Below are positions 26,418-38,840 of a stretch of DNA of 64,000 bases, piece by piece. The notes beneath the pieces are model-generated. The model was not told the DNA's origin. It saw only the letters and a program-made list of their open reading frames with translations, and did no database searches. The translations under genes and the position numbers were made by a program. Numbering within the stretch: the first letter of the stretch is position 1; each line of letters opens with the position of its first letter. The DNA lies in the NCBI GenBank assembly GCA_013398615.1, contig VZSR01001685.1:32279141-32343140 (forward strand), in the 5' to 3' direction. The stretch is from Brachypodius melanocephalos. Taxonomy: Eukaryota > Chordata > Aves > Passeriformes > Pycnonotidae.

Positions 26418-27618
26418 CTGGGCAGAATTGTGCACACTGCTCACAAAAGGCTGGCATATAGAAGCCATGTAGCTAGTACCATGACCCATCAGTAAGCTTT
26501 CCTGAATGTCACTGAATGCACCAGAAATAAAGCCAGGTTTGTCTGAAAAAGTTTGTAAAATAGAGCCTCTGTCATGCAGCTGACTTCATTGCCAGAGGAA
26601 TTATTACCTAAGTTAATCTGCTTGAATATATGTTTTAGTGTTTGTAACTTATTTATATTCTCTATACAGGTAGGGGACACAAATGTGGGTCGTGACATTT
26701 TGGTCATGGCATGCTGTGAAAATTAAGTGCTCTGCATAACACCTGAAGTTGTTTTACTCTTTCTGGATGTAAATTCCTAATGTAGGTACCTGACTTCAGA
26801 CAGTATCAACCCTTCTCTCCAGCTTCTTTCAAGATCCTCTCCTGAGGTTTTGATAATTATAAACCTCAATTTCAAGCTATTAGTGACCAGACAGACTCCT
26901 TCTTACACAAATATATGACTTAAATTCTTTTTTTTTTTTTCTTGGTAATTTTCTGGGTGATGATAATACTTATACCCTGTACTTTTCATTATAATAATTT
27001 AGAGCTCCTTACACTGTCCAGTAATAGAAAATTTTATGTGTAGGAAAATTAGACACACAAAAATGTTTTTGCTTGGAACAGAGAAATTACTCATGCAATA
27101 CTACATAGAGAGTTTATCATGCAAAGAATTCAGGTTTCAGTGGTTTGCTACTGATATGAATGTCTAACACTGCAATTGAGTAAAACCCCTCCAAAAACCT
27201 CCAAACATACAAGTACTGTTTCAGCCTTTAAAAAATGAGTACAAAACAAAGGCATGGTAATTTCTACTGAAGTATTTGGTCTGAATAGAAGCCTCTGTGC
27301 AAAATTAGAACTTTGACTCAGTCTTCTGAAGGATGATCACTTTGCCATGTGGGAAATGGTCAAGCACCTGGATATATAACTGATATCAAACAGAGAAAAT
27401 GAAATCTATTCGGATGGCAATGGGTAATTGCCATCTCAGAATTCTGAAAAAACTAGGTAAGTGTCATTGCATGTCTGGTAACACATGATTCTGTCAAATT
27501 TGGGATTATATTCTATGATTGGTAGTGAGTATAGTGTTTTACCCCAGTTACAAGTCTGTATTGCAGATGAGAGACTGGATCAGATGCAAGCCATAGAGTG
27601 GTATTTCTCCTCAGTAAT

Positions 27619-27643
27619 AATAATAATTATAATAATAATAATG
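27619..27643. repeat. Short interrupted (AAT)n tract, intron 2
   Basis: AATAATAATAATTATAATAATAATAATG, roughly eight units with one interruption. Confidence 0.85.
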
Positions 27644-28349
27644 AAAAAACATATGCATGTAGAGCAATAAAGGACACCAAAATGATTGATTCAGCTATGC
27701 AATTCTGAAGCAAGGCTCTGAGACAGTTGGTGGATTTTGCTTCAGATTCATGTGTGGATTCTAAAGACAAATCTGCTGCTGCACTCAGAGATGGTTTTAA
27801 TAATGTATTAGAAAATAATTAGCCAATTTGGAAAAAAAAGAGGTTGCTGCATGAGTTAGGAGGTGCAAAGAAAATGATGATCACTGGCAGTGGTGTCTGT
27901 TGATCCAGTACCAACAATACAGTGTGTCATTTTGGTTGTCTCTGTTCACGGAAGGTGACCTCAGTAGAAGAAAAGACTAGGAGAAGCAGCAGGAAAACAA
28001 AGATTATATTTGGGAGAAAACTTAAATGGCTCAGACAGGGTAATTAAAACATGACAAGGTTTTTTCCTTATCAGGAGAATTAAAATTTTAAATTAAAAGA
28101 GAGTTGCAGCACATGGAGAAGTGAAAAGAAAGTAACATGAATATGTTTAGATTTAAAATTGGTGGTTCTAAAGATATTGTATTTAAATATTGGCTTCAGA
28201 AGATGGATCTCGTTAGCACATAATTCCTTTCATGGATATGCTAAATTAGAAACAATTGTGTTTGGCTGTCATAAAGGGGAGTAGATCACAAGGGAGGGTC
28301 TTCACAATTTTATGTTCCCTTCCAATTTTATGCTCTCTTTTGAGCTGCT

Positions 28350-28351
<2 letters not shown>

Positions 28352-28397
<46 letters not shown>

Positions 28398-28433
28398 GAT
28401 GTTTTGAACTTCTGTATATATATATATATATAT
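28352..28433. repeat. A44 homopolymer followed by a short (TA)n tract, intron 2
   Basis: Forty-four consecutive A (28352-28395) are followed after 18 bases by about nine TA units (28414-28433). An A run this long can be a retroposed poly(A) tail. However, no AATAAA or recognisable retroposed sequence lies directly upstream, and I could not find a convincing target-site duplication. Confidence 0.95.
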
Positions 28434-31400
28434 GAAAAAGTTAAGACAAATGTGTGGGAGTTTCAAAATGAAAACACTGCCTCTGTATTTCTGATTCAGT
28501 CTTTTCTTGCTAAGTTTGTAGAATCATAAACATCATTCTGTTTCTTTTGAAATGAACTTTTTTTTGTGTTATATTGCATGTACTCAATAGCTGCCCATTG
28601 GAAGCACGAAGGTATAAGATTTGGACTTTCAAACTTACCAGATTGCAATGATGTCAGTGTTTGTAATTTTTAAAAAAATATTATTTTTTGTAGGCAGCTA
28701 GTACAGGGATATGCTTCATGTAGAATTTATACTTAGTATTACACATTTGCTGCCTTTCCTATGACCTCTCATGAACAAGAAATGCTTTGGCTCAAGCGGA
28801 TTTTGGTGGGCTGTTTTTTTGGAGGGTGGAGGGCCCTTGAGACATATTTCCTCTAAAAGTTAAATATGTAGATGGCATCTGATGAAATCAGTACTGTTAT
28901 TTCTGCCAACTTCTTTTCTTTTTCATTCTTCAAGCCCAATAATAACTCACTGAATCTTGGTGTGGTTTGTATGTTTTAATTAAAGTTAATTTAATCTGGA
29001 GCTGGATTTATTGCTGAACAACTAATTCCTTAACACTGGCTGGAGACCTTGACATTAAAAAAAATTAACTATATTGCCTTCCTGCATTCCAGAACTGGTG
29101 CCCAGTGTTTTGGAAGGCATGATGCCAAAAACTTAAATAATTTTTTTCCTTAGCTTTTCATGGAGGAACCCCAGCTGTGTCTTCTCAAGGGTGATAGTTG
29201 CCGGGGGTTTATTTTGGGCTCTAATCATAAATGCAGACATAAATATACTCTGAGCTGACTAACTGGAGCTAATAATTTTATTAAAGGGTAAAGCTGCCTT
29301 GTAAATATACATCTGGCTTACAAATAACATGTGTAGATGAAATCAAATAGGCACATTTGGAAACAGAGCCAGAAAAACCTCCCACAGAATGCATTGGAGA
29401 ATCCATGTAGTTCATGATTTCTGGAAGAGAGTGTCCAGTTGAACCCTGTTATAGTTCTCCCATGCAAACCATAATGATGTAAGCTGCATATGAAATTTAA
29501 CGTGTTAGTGAGTAGATGTGGGACAATGTTTCACACTTTACAACTTTCCAGTGGAGGAGTAAGGCACTTAGGCTGCTGTGCATGCAATATTTTATTTCTA
29601 ATGTCTATAAAAATTCTTCCAAGTTACACATGTGTTAATACAGACCCATCTAACAGACTGATAGAAATGTGAATTCAGCTTCTGGATGACCTCTGACTCC
29701 CTTGGGGACTCCTGTCCAGGTGCACTGTGGTGTCCATACATTGTATGACCAGATAAGCTGTGTGGACCCCTGTGCCTTGGGGTGCCTGAGCACCATGGAC
29801 AGAGACTGAGAAACCCAGGAAATGTTGATTCTTGAAGAAAGAAATGACAGCACATATAATCTTCCAGAACAGAAAACCATTAATGTTCAGATCCTTGGCC
29901 ATCAATTTGCCAAAATGGATGCGCTTTTCATGGATTTCAGAAAGTCCAGCTCATCTGGAGTAAGGCCTGTGAACACTCATGACAGGTTTTTGTTTCTCCA
30001 TAGCATTGATGCTTCTCAAAAGATTATCTCATAGTTACCTGCTTGCCAGAAACTTCTGAAGGCTTCATTCTCTGTTTATCCTTACTGAAATACAGAGAAA
30101 TTTACCTATAATCCACTTTCAAAATGCTTCTTTTCTTCTGGAGGTGGCCAAATTCTTCAGGTACTGTGGCTGACTAGTGGACAATAGCTCATAGAACTCA
30201 CTGTGAAACAGTTTATATAATCTTTGTTGTGTTCAGATACTGTATCAAATCCATCTTAAAGGGGTCTTAATATTTCATCTCAGATTGCCTGTCAAGACTG
30301 ATAGCCTTTTTTTGAGGATCTCTATTAAAAGAAAAGAAAGCACTAGAAATTTTTAAATGTCTTGTTTTGTATGTATCTAAACTCTATTAAGTACAGAAGG
30401 GTCAAGCTGCCTTGTAATCATAAGCAGGTGATGCCATCCACTTGTTTCCTGTACCATAATGATTGTGTATTTTCCTTTTGAACATTAAAATACAAATGTC
30501 AGTACCTGGACACCTGTAAAGTGGCAGAAAAACCCTGTTTTCTCAAATCTACCTTTGCTGTGGTTGTCAGCTGGTACATTAGGAGAGCTGCATTTCAGAA
30601 TCTGTGAAATACTGTGAATTCACTGTGGCTAACACAGCTGAGGTTCTTAACTCTCACCAGGCTGAAGGAGACAGTTGCATGGGAAGGAATTGCACTGAAG
30701 GATCCTTTAAAAAACAGGGAGGTTGCCAAACCAACATTGTGTGGTCTCTGAATGATTTATGGTTCATTTTTGAGGATCTGTCCTTCGATTTTGTCTTTAC
30801 ATTCTTCATTTGTCTCAGGCTCTGAATGACAGAAGAACCAAGGAATGATTTTAAGCTCTTGGTGCTTTGTCACTAAACAGGACAGAAGGTTCAATCCACT
30901 TGTGTAGCCTCAGCAAATGGGGCCATTAACCAACAGAGGTCTTGCAAGCATGAGGTAAATGTGCATTGAGAAAACTGATACTGAGCTTCCCAGTTTTTGG
31001 AGGTTAATGATATTATTTCCAAAGGATCATTTTGTGTTAAGAGCTTTTATGAAGCCATTGCCAAAGAACCCTCCAGAGCTGTAGGTTTGTGTAGGAAAAC
31101 TGTTATGAAATATAATTTTTTTTTCCTGTGGTATTAAAAAAGTCTTGTTTTTTTCTTCAATGGAAGTTAGCTATCCTGGAGTTAGAGATTAAAGCCTGGG
31201 ATATGAGTAACAGGTTGTCTGGTTTGTTAGTTCTCCAAGAAGCATAGATAGGATTAAATCTGTGTCAGTTCTACATTTTAGGGCATCCTCAGCAAATACC
31301 TCTCTAACTACACAATAGAGCTTTGTGAACAAATGGAGAAGCTGCATTTTTCTGAAGCGCCACACAACTGTAGAGAGCATTTTTGAGTGGGATAGGATGA

Positions 31401-34400
31401 ATAAGTGTCATTTAGAGTTCCATAAACCTGGGGTCTGACCATCTTAGTATAGTCACACTTAAGAATAAAAGGTTACAATTACAGAGGGTTATTTGAATAT
31501 ACACTCTATCAGAAAAACTTTTAAAATATATAGCTTTTTACAGTAAATACTAATGTTGATATTCCTCAAATTAATTACAGGCTTAATAATTTTCCTACTT
31601 CTTAATTGAATTTCTGCTCTGCACCTAGTATTTCCAAAAGACATGGTAGAGTTTTCCTTGGAACTGATGTATGTATCATGAGCTTATTCCCAGATGCAGA
31701 AAACAGTTAACTAGTTGACTATTCTCTGGTGATTCATAGCTCTTCCTATGGAAAAGATATTTTTTATTGCTGTAGTTTTGACACTAATCTAATTAGCAGA
31801 GACTTCCAACTTAAACTGAGACATTCCTCCTGTGGTAGGACATGGCCTGGTTTCTCTTTGTATCAATCTTGTTGTTTTGCAGTTCCTTGAATTTGACACC
31901 AAGCAACAGCGTTGAACATCTCTTGCTTTTCAGCATGGTGTGCCAGAGGATTGTTAAGCACCTGGTGCCAGTCACAGGGCTTGGTTTTCTGTGCAAGTGT
32001 GTCCCACAATGTTATCTTATGATAAGGAGGTAGTTAAACAATATTAATGTACTGTGTCCGAACTTACTGTTCAATATTTGTTTGCATTTCTTTTCATGGA
32101 ATTTATATTATGAAAACCTTAATGTCACTGCCATGGGGGCTTCTCCACATTACCCGTGAAGATTATGTGAGATCCTTACTTTATGATCTATTTCTTTTAA
32201 GTATTACTGTTTAGAATGAAAAAAAAAAAAAAAAACAAAAAACCAAAAAACAATGCTTTGCAAACAGAATGCATTGCAGTGAAGTTTAATATGAAAATTA
32301 ATGAAATAAGCTGAAATATACTACTGATTACATCTTGAAAAGCATTTGAACTTTTAGAACATTTTATGCCTAATCAAAAAGCCTGAAGTCTTTACTGATT
32401 CTATTTTATAGTCCCTCTCTGTTCTTACACACTTCAGTAAGTGACATGCTCCAGTAATGGGAGTAAAACCCTAACAAACAGAGACAGGACTCAAGTCAAA
32501 GGCTGGTAATTTTAGCTCTGTCCTGATTGCCATGACCACACCATGAAAAAAAATGACACATTGCTTCTAGAAACTTAATACAAAAGAATGTGAAAGGTCT
32601 AGGAATGAAATGGAGAAAAACAAGGGCCGAATTTAAGTTCAGATGATCTGCCTGTAAAAAAGTGATATTTATCAGCAGCAGATCATCTGGATTTATAACC
32701 ATAACCAGGATTAACAGGCTCTTCCCAAAAACCTTCTAAAGTACATATCTGGCTCAGAATTCAGTACTGAAGGTTGAGTATTTCCCTTATGCTTGTCCAA
32801 TGACCTGACAGACAGGTCACTTCATTCTAATTATGTTGTTATAATTAAAACAAGACTGAAATTACAGTGATTTTTCTGAATTCTTTGCTTTTTGGAGAGT
32901 AAAATAAATTAGCCTAGCATAATGCTTTATTGCAAGCCTGGAATATCTGTGTGAGTAGTGCTCAACTAGTGAATTAATTCTAAATTTTTTGTTTCCTTTT
33001 AGTTTTGTTCAAAGAATGATTATAATGGAAGAGTTTTCCAGTGTTAAACAAGATTTTAAAACTTATTTCTCCTATTCTCTATTCCCTCCTCCTCCTCCTC
33101 CATGCTCTATTTTGCCTGGATAGGATCATGCAGTTCTCTCCTGGGATGATTTTATTCTCCTCAGGCACACCCTTTTGTGTTGCTGTTGGGTCAGAATCTT
33201 CTTTTACCTCTATTGATCATGTGAACACGGATGTTACACTACAATTTCAAAAAGCTTTATTGTTTATGATAATGCTGTGGTAAGAGAAAAATGCAGAAGT
33301 GACTATCAGTAGACGCACTAATTACAAGGCTGAACAGCAACCAAGTCCATTACTGTTTAAAAGAAGTTTAAAACCAAACACATTTTAAAATATCTCTTCT
33401 CCAAGTCATAATTGATAGTGTTACTTTGCTGAGCACAGTGTGGATGAAAATCACCCATGTAGGATTCACCTCAGCAAAATCTTCACCGTGAGATTTTTCT
33501 AAGAACAGATGAACTGCTTCATTAAGAATTTGACACTTCTGATCTTTTCTCATTTTCTTGCCTCTTCCCACTATGTGCACTATGTTACAGACTCTAATGA
33601 AAATTTAAGAAGGAGATTTTGCATAAAAATGTTCAGAATTGCTTTTGAAAGCCCATAAGCAAAGACATGCTTTGGCACTCTCCATTTTATCAAAGCCCCA
33701 TAACACCAACATTTCAGGTAAAGAATGCTTTCTGGAGCAGTTAGGAAAGCTTGGTGAGAACAATCAATCCTACAGGTTTTGTTTTCTTTGGGAGTTTCAA
33801 ATGTACACAGAAGGCAACTCCATTCCACAGATCTGAATCCCCTCTGTCACAAACCACACGTGGTCATTCTCCCAGTGCACACACATCTGCCCTGGGCTTG
33901 TGAACACACTCAGGTTGAAGATGGACTTCAGAAAAGCATCCTGTGTGTGTGTTACACAGGCCAGTCCTTTCTTCCAGACCGCATGATGATCACCAAAATT
34001 TCCAGAGCAACTGTGCGAGGCAAGTTCTCCTGCTCTCAGTTCCCAGCAGTAAGGGCTGTGAAATGACCGTGTTGATCTGAAGCACAGTCTGGGGAGTCTC
34101 CTTCTGACGACTTGCACAAAGCCAATGCAGTCTGACTTGCTATCTTAGGTACCTCAAGTTGAAAAGCAACCAAATCTGCTGCTTTGCAGGAATGTCTCTG
34201 TTGAAAGACGAGTTCCTGTCCAAGACTAGCTAAGAAAAGGATGGATGCTGTCCTCTATAGCTAAGCAATGAAGGTAATTAGTAAATCTATAAAGTTAAAC
34301 CTGAACCGATTCCATTCATTCTCCATCTCAACATGAAAGTCACATACTTTCTGTTTCTGAACTGACAGCTTTACATGATGAGAGAAATGTTAATATCTAA

Positions 34401-34896
34401 AGGCTTAAGAACCCCAGGCACCTAAAGAGGATGAACTCTGGAATACTTTTTTCTTTAAGAAATTAGAAGAAAGCAGACTGAAGGGGCTCCATCCAAACCA
34501 AAATTACAAGTTTTGACATATTTGTAAGAAATAACTATCCCACTGCCTGGAGACCTGGCAGTCTCAAACTCATGTTTGTGAGGGTGAGGATGAAACAATG
34601 CTGCCTCCTCCTGTGATGCCTGGCTATTAAAAGAGCTTGGAACCACTGATGGAGACAACTTGGAAACATGGTAGGATATCTGGATATTGAGGATAAAATG
34701 AAAAACATTCCACCGTTATTTCTGATCCTGATTGTGCAGTGGTTCACTTACACTTTAGGTTTTAATAAAGGAAGGCGAGTTCTTTTCCTGCTCTTAATAA
34801 AATTGTAGACATTTCCTCATAAAAATAAAAAATAACACAGCAAACAGAACAGTTTTATCTTCATACAGTGAAGTAATTCTCTTCAACTTTCCATAG

Positions 34897-35007
34897 GGCT
34901 GGCCTTTGCTGTTCTCTCTTCAGTCCATCCAGTTTTTGGTTTATATGGATCTTTCTTCCCTGTCATTATTTATGCCATATTTGGAATGGGACGTCATGTT
35001 GCAACAG
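34897..35007 (+). CDS. SLC26A7: SLC26A7 coding exon, residues 64-100 (TM1-TM2, SulP signature)
   Basis: Acceptor CCATAG and donor GTAAGT flank a 111-base exon that enters in phase 1 and leaves in phase 1. The translation completes TM1 (LAFAVLSSVHPVFG) and contains the family signature region GLYGSFFPVIIYAIFG at residues 78-93, the most diagnostic block of SulP/SLC26 transporters. It is followed by GMGRHVATG, which leads into TM3. In SLC26 structures TM1, TM3, TM8 and TM10 surround the central anion site. Compared with my memory of the human protein there are only a few conservative changes (for example GSFFP in place of GSLFP). No stop or frameshift is present. Confidence 0.96.
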
Positions 35008-37208
35008 GTAAGTGTCTGTTTGCTAAAGTCATTTTCAAAACCAAGGAACTGGATACTGGAATTTATTCTTGTTTAAAGGTCAATGGAAGGAAAATTATCT
35101 ATGATTATAAAGAAATAAGATATTTTTGTGCTTCTCTTTAAATCTATTTTTGTCAGTTTTTGTCAGTTTAAGTACTTTAAAGAGCCTCATTAAGAAAATA
35201 TTACAGTGACTCCTGCCATTATAATTTAAGCTTCACTGACACTTCCTTTGTAAATGTAATTTAGTAAGAGCTTTTGTATTTTAAGTCTGCTTTAGAAATC
35301 TGCTTCAGGCTAAGCATTTAACAAAGGTCTCTGCCAACAAGATGTATGTAAATGAAAATGAAAAAGTTCGACCACCTCTTATACCATTAAAAAACCCCAC
35401 ATTACTTCTTACCTGTCTAAAACACAAATCCTGCATTTCTCAGGAAATGAAAAACAAAAACGACCTTCTGAGCCCATTACCTGCTATTGTATTAAAGCTA
35501 GAGACTCTCCCAGTGAGGGCTGTTGTCCTCTTGGGGTGGATAGTGGAAGGTGCTGCCCGCTCTGCTGGTGGTTATGAGTTACTTATCTACCCTCAGCAGA
35601 GCCACAGCAGCTGAAGAACTGAATGGCTTTGTGCTCCTAATAGGTTGATGAATGCCCTGTTTCTGAGCCAAAAGAAAACAAATTATAGAGGGCAGCTGGA
35701 AATGATACTCATGAAATTGAACCACAGATTCTTTGCTGTGCAGGAGTGGGTACTTGATGGCCCTGAAGTTTGCACGGATGAAATGGCCCCAGTAGCCGCA
35801 CACAGCATGGCTGGGTAAAGGGAAGCAGACCCTGGGGCTGCCAGGAGATTTAAGCAGGGAGGAGGTATCTCTTCCTTGAAGAGGAGAAAATCTCCTGAAA
35901 GGAGAAAAGATGATTCTGGGTAATCACACTCGAAATGAACTCTGCAGAATCTGATTGCACAAGTGTATGCAATGTTCTACTAAGAAGTTAGCAACACATT
36001 TTAATCACCTTTTTTGATCAAAAATATTCAGATACATTATTAAAAAAAAATTCTGAACAGCTACAAATTGTCTCAGAGAAAAAGGAAAGCTGAAAGTTTG
36101 CTTTCCCTAGGTATAGAGAACATATTTGAGCCTTTTGATGTCTGAAAATGATCTGTGGGTGAGTCAGCACCCTAATGTTGTAGTGAGTAAGGGACTGTAC
36201 TCAACTCATGTTAAAAGGGAACGATTCCAAAAAAAGGTGGAAATTTAGAATCTAGAAAATAAATTTTACTCTTGAATACAGATAGATTTAAAATTCAGCC
36301 TATATTAAAAAGCTATTTCAAAACTAAAACGTTTAGAAGTGTATTGTCAGAAGTTTGTTGGTGTAAGATTATTAGGAAGACAAGAATCCATCACATGTAG
36401 TAAAATAGATAAATAAGCATGTGGCTGACATAAATTCTAGTAATGAAAACAGATGATAAAACCGGTAAGTACAAGCTGTTAAGTCTGATGTTTCATCCTT
36501 GGGAGGGAATATTGTTCAGAGAATGACTTCCTGAGTTCCACATTTCATGTCTGCAGATTTCTGCATGGTCCTTGGTATCGAAACTCTTTCCAGTCATAAT
36601 TTTGTTTCAAAATTTAATCTCAATTTAAAAAAAAATCAATAAAAGAATTTTCTTGCACACATGGAATTTTTTAAAAATTAATAGATTTGAGTGATATATA
36701 TTGTTCATCTTTTCAGGAGGAAGGTCTCATGCATTTGTTCCCCCTGCCTCAGTTAAGGCATTGTGGTCTGTAGCTGAGTGTGTAGGAGCTATACTGCCTG
36801 CCTCAAATGCTCCATAATTCCTTATGGACATTGGAGGCAATCTCTTCACTTACCAGAATTTTTTGTAAGATCTGTGATGCTCTCCATATGTACACAGTCT
36901 GTAAAAGTCTCCTTTGTTGGTGAGGGCAGTCATGTTAATATGAAATGGAAAATCCATCAATGGCCTTGTTCTCTTGACTTTTATTCACTTGAAATGCCTC
37001 TTCTTTGAAATAGCTGATCTACTTAAAATATTTCTCACCTGAAAAACAAACACAAACACCTTCTTCTTGACTTTTGTAAACATAATTAATTTTGAACTAT
37101 CCTGTGAGACAGCTTTATCTGCCATAAATAACACATACAAGTCTTTGATTTAAGATAGAACTTCTTGTAAGCTGTTTTCAAATTTAATTTTATGCTAACA
37201 ACTCACAA

Positions 37209-37348
37209 CCATAGAATGGCCAGGTTTGGAGGGATCCTTAAAGATCTTCTAGTTCCAGCCCCTCTGCCATGGTCAGGGACATCTTCCAGTAGGTCAAGTT
37301 GCTCAGAGCCTCATCCAACCTGGCCTTGGACACTTTTAGGGATGGGGC
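37209..37348 (-). repeat. CR1 LINE 3'-end fragment, antisense, in intron 3
   Basis: CCATAGAATGGCCAGGTTTG, GAGGGATCCTTAAAGATCTT, CTAGTTCCAGCCCCTCTGCC, GGTCAGGGACATCTTCCAGT and GAGCCTCATCCAACCTGGCC, then TTGGACACTTTTAGGGATGG, give the reverse complement of an avian CR1 3' end over its whole length. It ends where an unrelated, opposite-strand CR1-like element starts. Confidence 0.93.
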
Positions 37349-38121
37349 AAAATAAGATATGTATAATCAGACCCTGTTGGAGAGGAGTTAATGTGACTTC
37401 TGTAAAGGAAAATCCTACCTCACTACCTTCTAGACTACTGTATGAATGTCAATGCATGGAGAAGGGATATACTTTAAATATAAGATATCAGAATGGTCAA
37501 ACAGCTACTGATAAGGTTCCACACCAAAGGTTACTAAAGAAACTGAGTTGTCCTTTTGATAGAAGAAAAGTCCTTTTATTAATTATTAGCAGGTTGAAAG
37601 ACATGAAGCAAAACACTGGACCTCATGGTCATTTTTCAGGGTGGTGGTATCCCTGGTGGGTTCCTGAGGAATTCATGCTGTGAGCTTTACTCTGTGAAGG
37701 CCAAGGTGAGTGCAGGACTGCGTTCACCAGGTCCTGCAGCAGAAGAAAATGGGCAAGTTCAGAGAGAAATTGCTTTAAAAGGCTTTTAAATTACAGATTA
37801 AAGACAACAGTACAGCAGATGCTGAACTTCTGCAACCTGCTCTCAGGAGACATCGCAGAAGGAGAAATTATAAGCAGGTTCAGACAAACCTTTGACAAAT
37901 TCATGAATGCTAGTCCACAAACAAAATAAAAAAAAGCCAGCAAAGGAAGTACTTCTGTAACACAACAGCTATGGATGCTGGAATTAAGGGCAATGGCTCA
38001 TAGAAAATGGCCAGGCTTGTGTGCTTTCCTTGGGTAACACCTCTGACTGTCAGAGCTGGAGGCAGAGTACTGGGCAAGATGGGCCACTGGTCTGGCACAG
38101 CAAGATATCCTTATGCTCTGA
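37349..38121 (+). repeat. Ancient CR1-type LINE with decayed reverse-transcriptase segment
   Basis: In the + strand, 37490-37680 translates to blocks of a non-LTR reverse transcriptase: DKVPHQRLLKKLSC, a SRLKDMKQN block, GHFSGW, and WVPEEFML. The last corresponds to the conserved G-V-P-Q-G-S-V-L block of CR1-clade RTs. Downstream, 37860-38121 contains a block near CAGGTTCAGACAAAC and then TGGGCAAGATGGGCCACTGG, TCTGGCACAGCAAG and TATCCTTATGCTCTGAC. That ending is characteristic of an old amniote CR1 family seen in turtles, crocodilians and birds (recalled, not searched). Between the two parts the element appears deleted. Stops and missing catalytic residues show it is dead. Confidence 0.75.
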
Positions 38122-38667
38122 CAGCTCTGCATGTTTGTGTCTTTTAGTGTTGGATTGTCATCCTCATTTATCTTTGTGTCATTAAATGTGCTTTACCTCT
38201 CTCAGCAAATAAATGTTTTTGTCATAATTTCCCTTCATTTATTAGAGTGCTAGGTACTATTTAATGGGCTAGGTACTATATATACAGTGTGAATTAATTG
38301 CCCTAGAAATTTGAATGGTGAACACTTGGGATTCTCAGACAAATAGCTGTTTGATCATATCCAGTATGAGCTAAAAGCCTTTCTGATAACTTGAAATAAT
38401 TGTAAATTGTTGTTTTTCAATCTGTTTTGTAAACCTGTCTTAATGAATGTGCTAAAAAAATTACATTCAATTTGCCTGTATAAATGGTATTTTATGGGAA
38501 GAAATATGTGTTACATAGAAAAATTACCTTAAAAATTGTTCTTATGATGAGAGGAATGTACAAAATGGCACTTCTACTCATAATGGCTGTTTTGAAAAAG
38601 AGACCATGAGGGATGAGTACAGAAAGATATACAATTATTGGTGATTAATGTGTGGCTTTTTTTACAG

Positions 38668-38840
38668 GAACTTTTGCTTTAACTTCCTTAATATCTGCCA
38701 ATGCAGTTGAGCGTCTTGTTCCTTCAGTCAGAACTAATTTCACTGCAAACAATAATTCAGGAATTTTGGGTTTGTCAGAGTTTGAAATGCAGAGGATTGG
38801 AGTTGCAGCAGCAGTTTCATTTCTCGGAGGAATCATTCAG
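38668..38840 (+). CDS. SLC26A7: SLC26A7 coding exon, residues 101-158 (TM3, extracellular loop, start of TM4)
   Basis: The acceptor TTTTTTTACAG and donor GTGGGT bound a 173-base exon entering in phase 1 and ending in phase 0. Residues 101-119 (GTFALTSLISANAVERLVP) form TM3, whose N-terminal half-helix faces the anion-binding site in SLC26 structures. Residues 120-137 are a variable loop with two N-glycosylation sequons, N124-F-T126 and N129-N-S131. The human protein carries two sequons in the same loop. Residues 138-158 (from EFEMQRI to FLGGIIQ) begin TM4. Confidence 0.96.

Larger units (their letters stand above)
21602..34896 (+). other. SLC26A7: SLC26A7 intron 2 (13.3 kb)
   Basis: Begins GTACAG and ends TTTCCATAG. 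Holds the second assembly gap, a well-preserved CR1, the A44/(TA)n tract, T20 and A17 (32219-32235) homopolymers, a G10 run near 25885 and a (TCC)n stretch near 33087. Between these I see no additional exon. Three head-to-tail minus-strand frames at 33368-34117 use non-ATG starts in part and match nothing I know. Confidence 0.85.
35008..38667 (+). other. SLC26A7: SLC26A7 intron 3 (3.7 kb)
   Basis: GTAAGT to TTTACAG. Its central part is occupied by two CR1-type fossils in opposite orientations (37209-38121). A repeated GCTAGGTACTAT occurs near 38249 and 38268. The rest is unremarkable. Confidence 0.9.
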
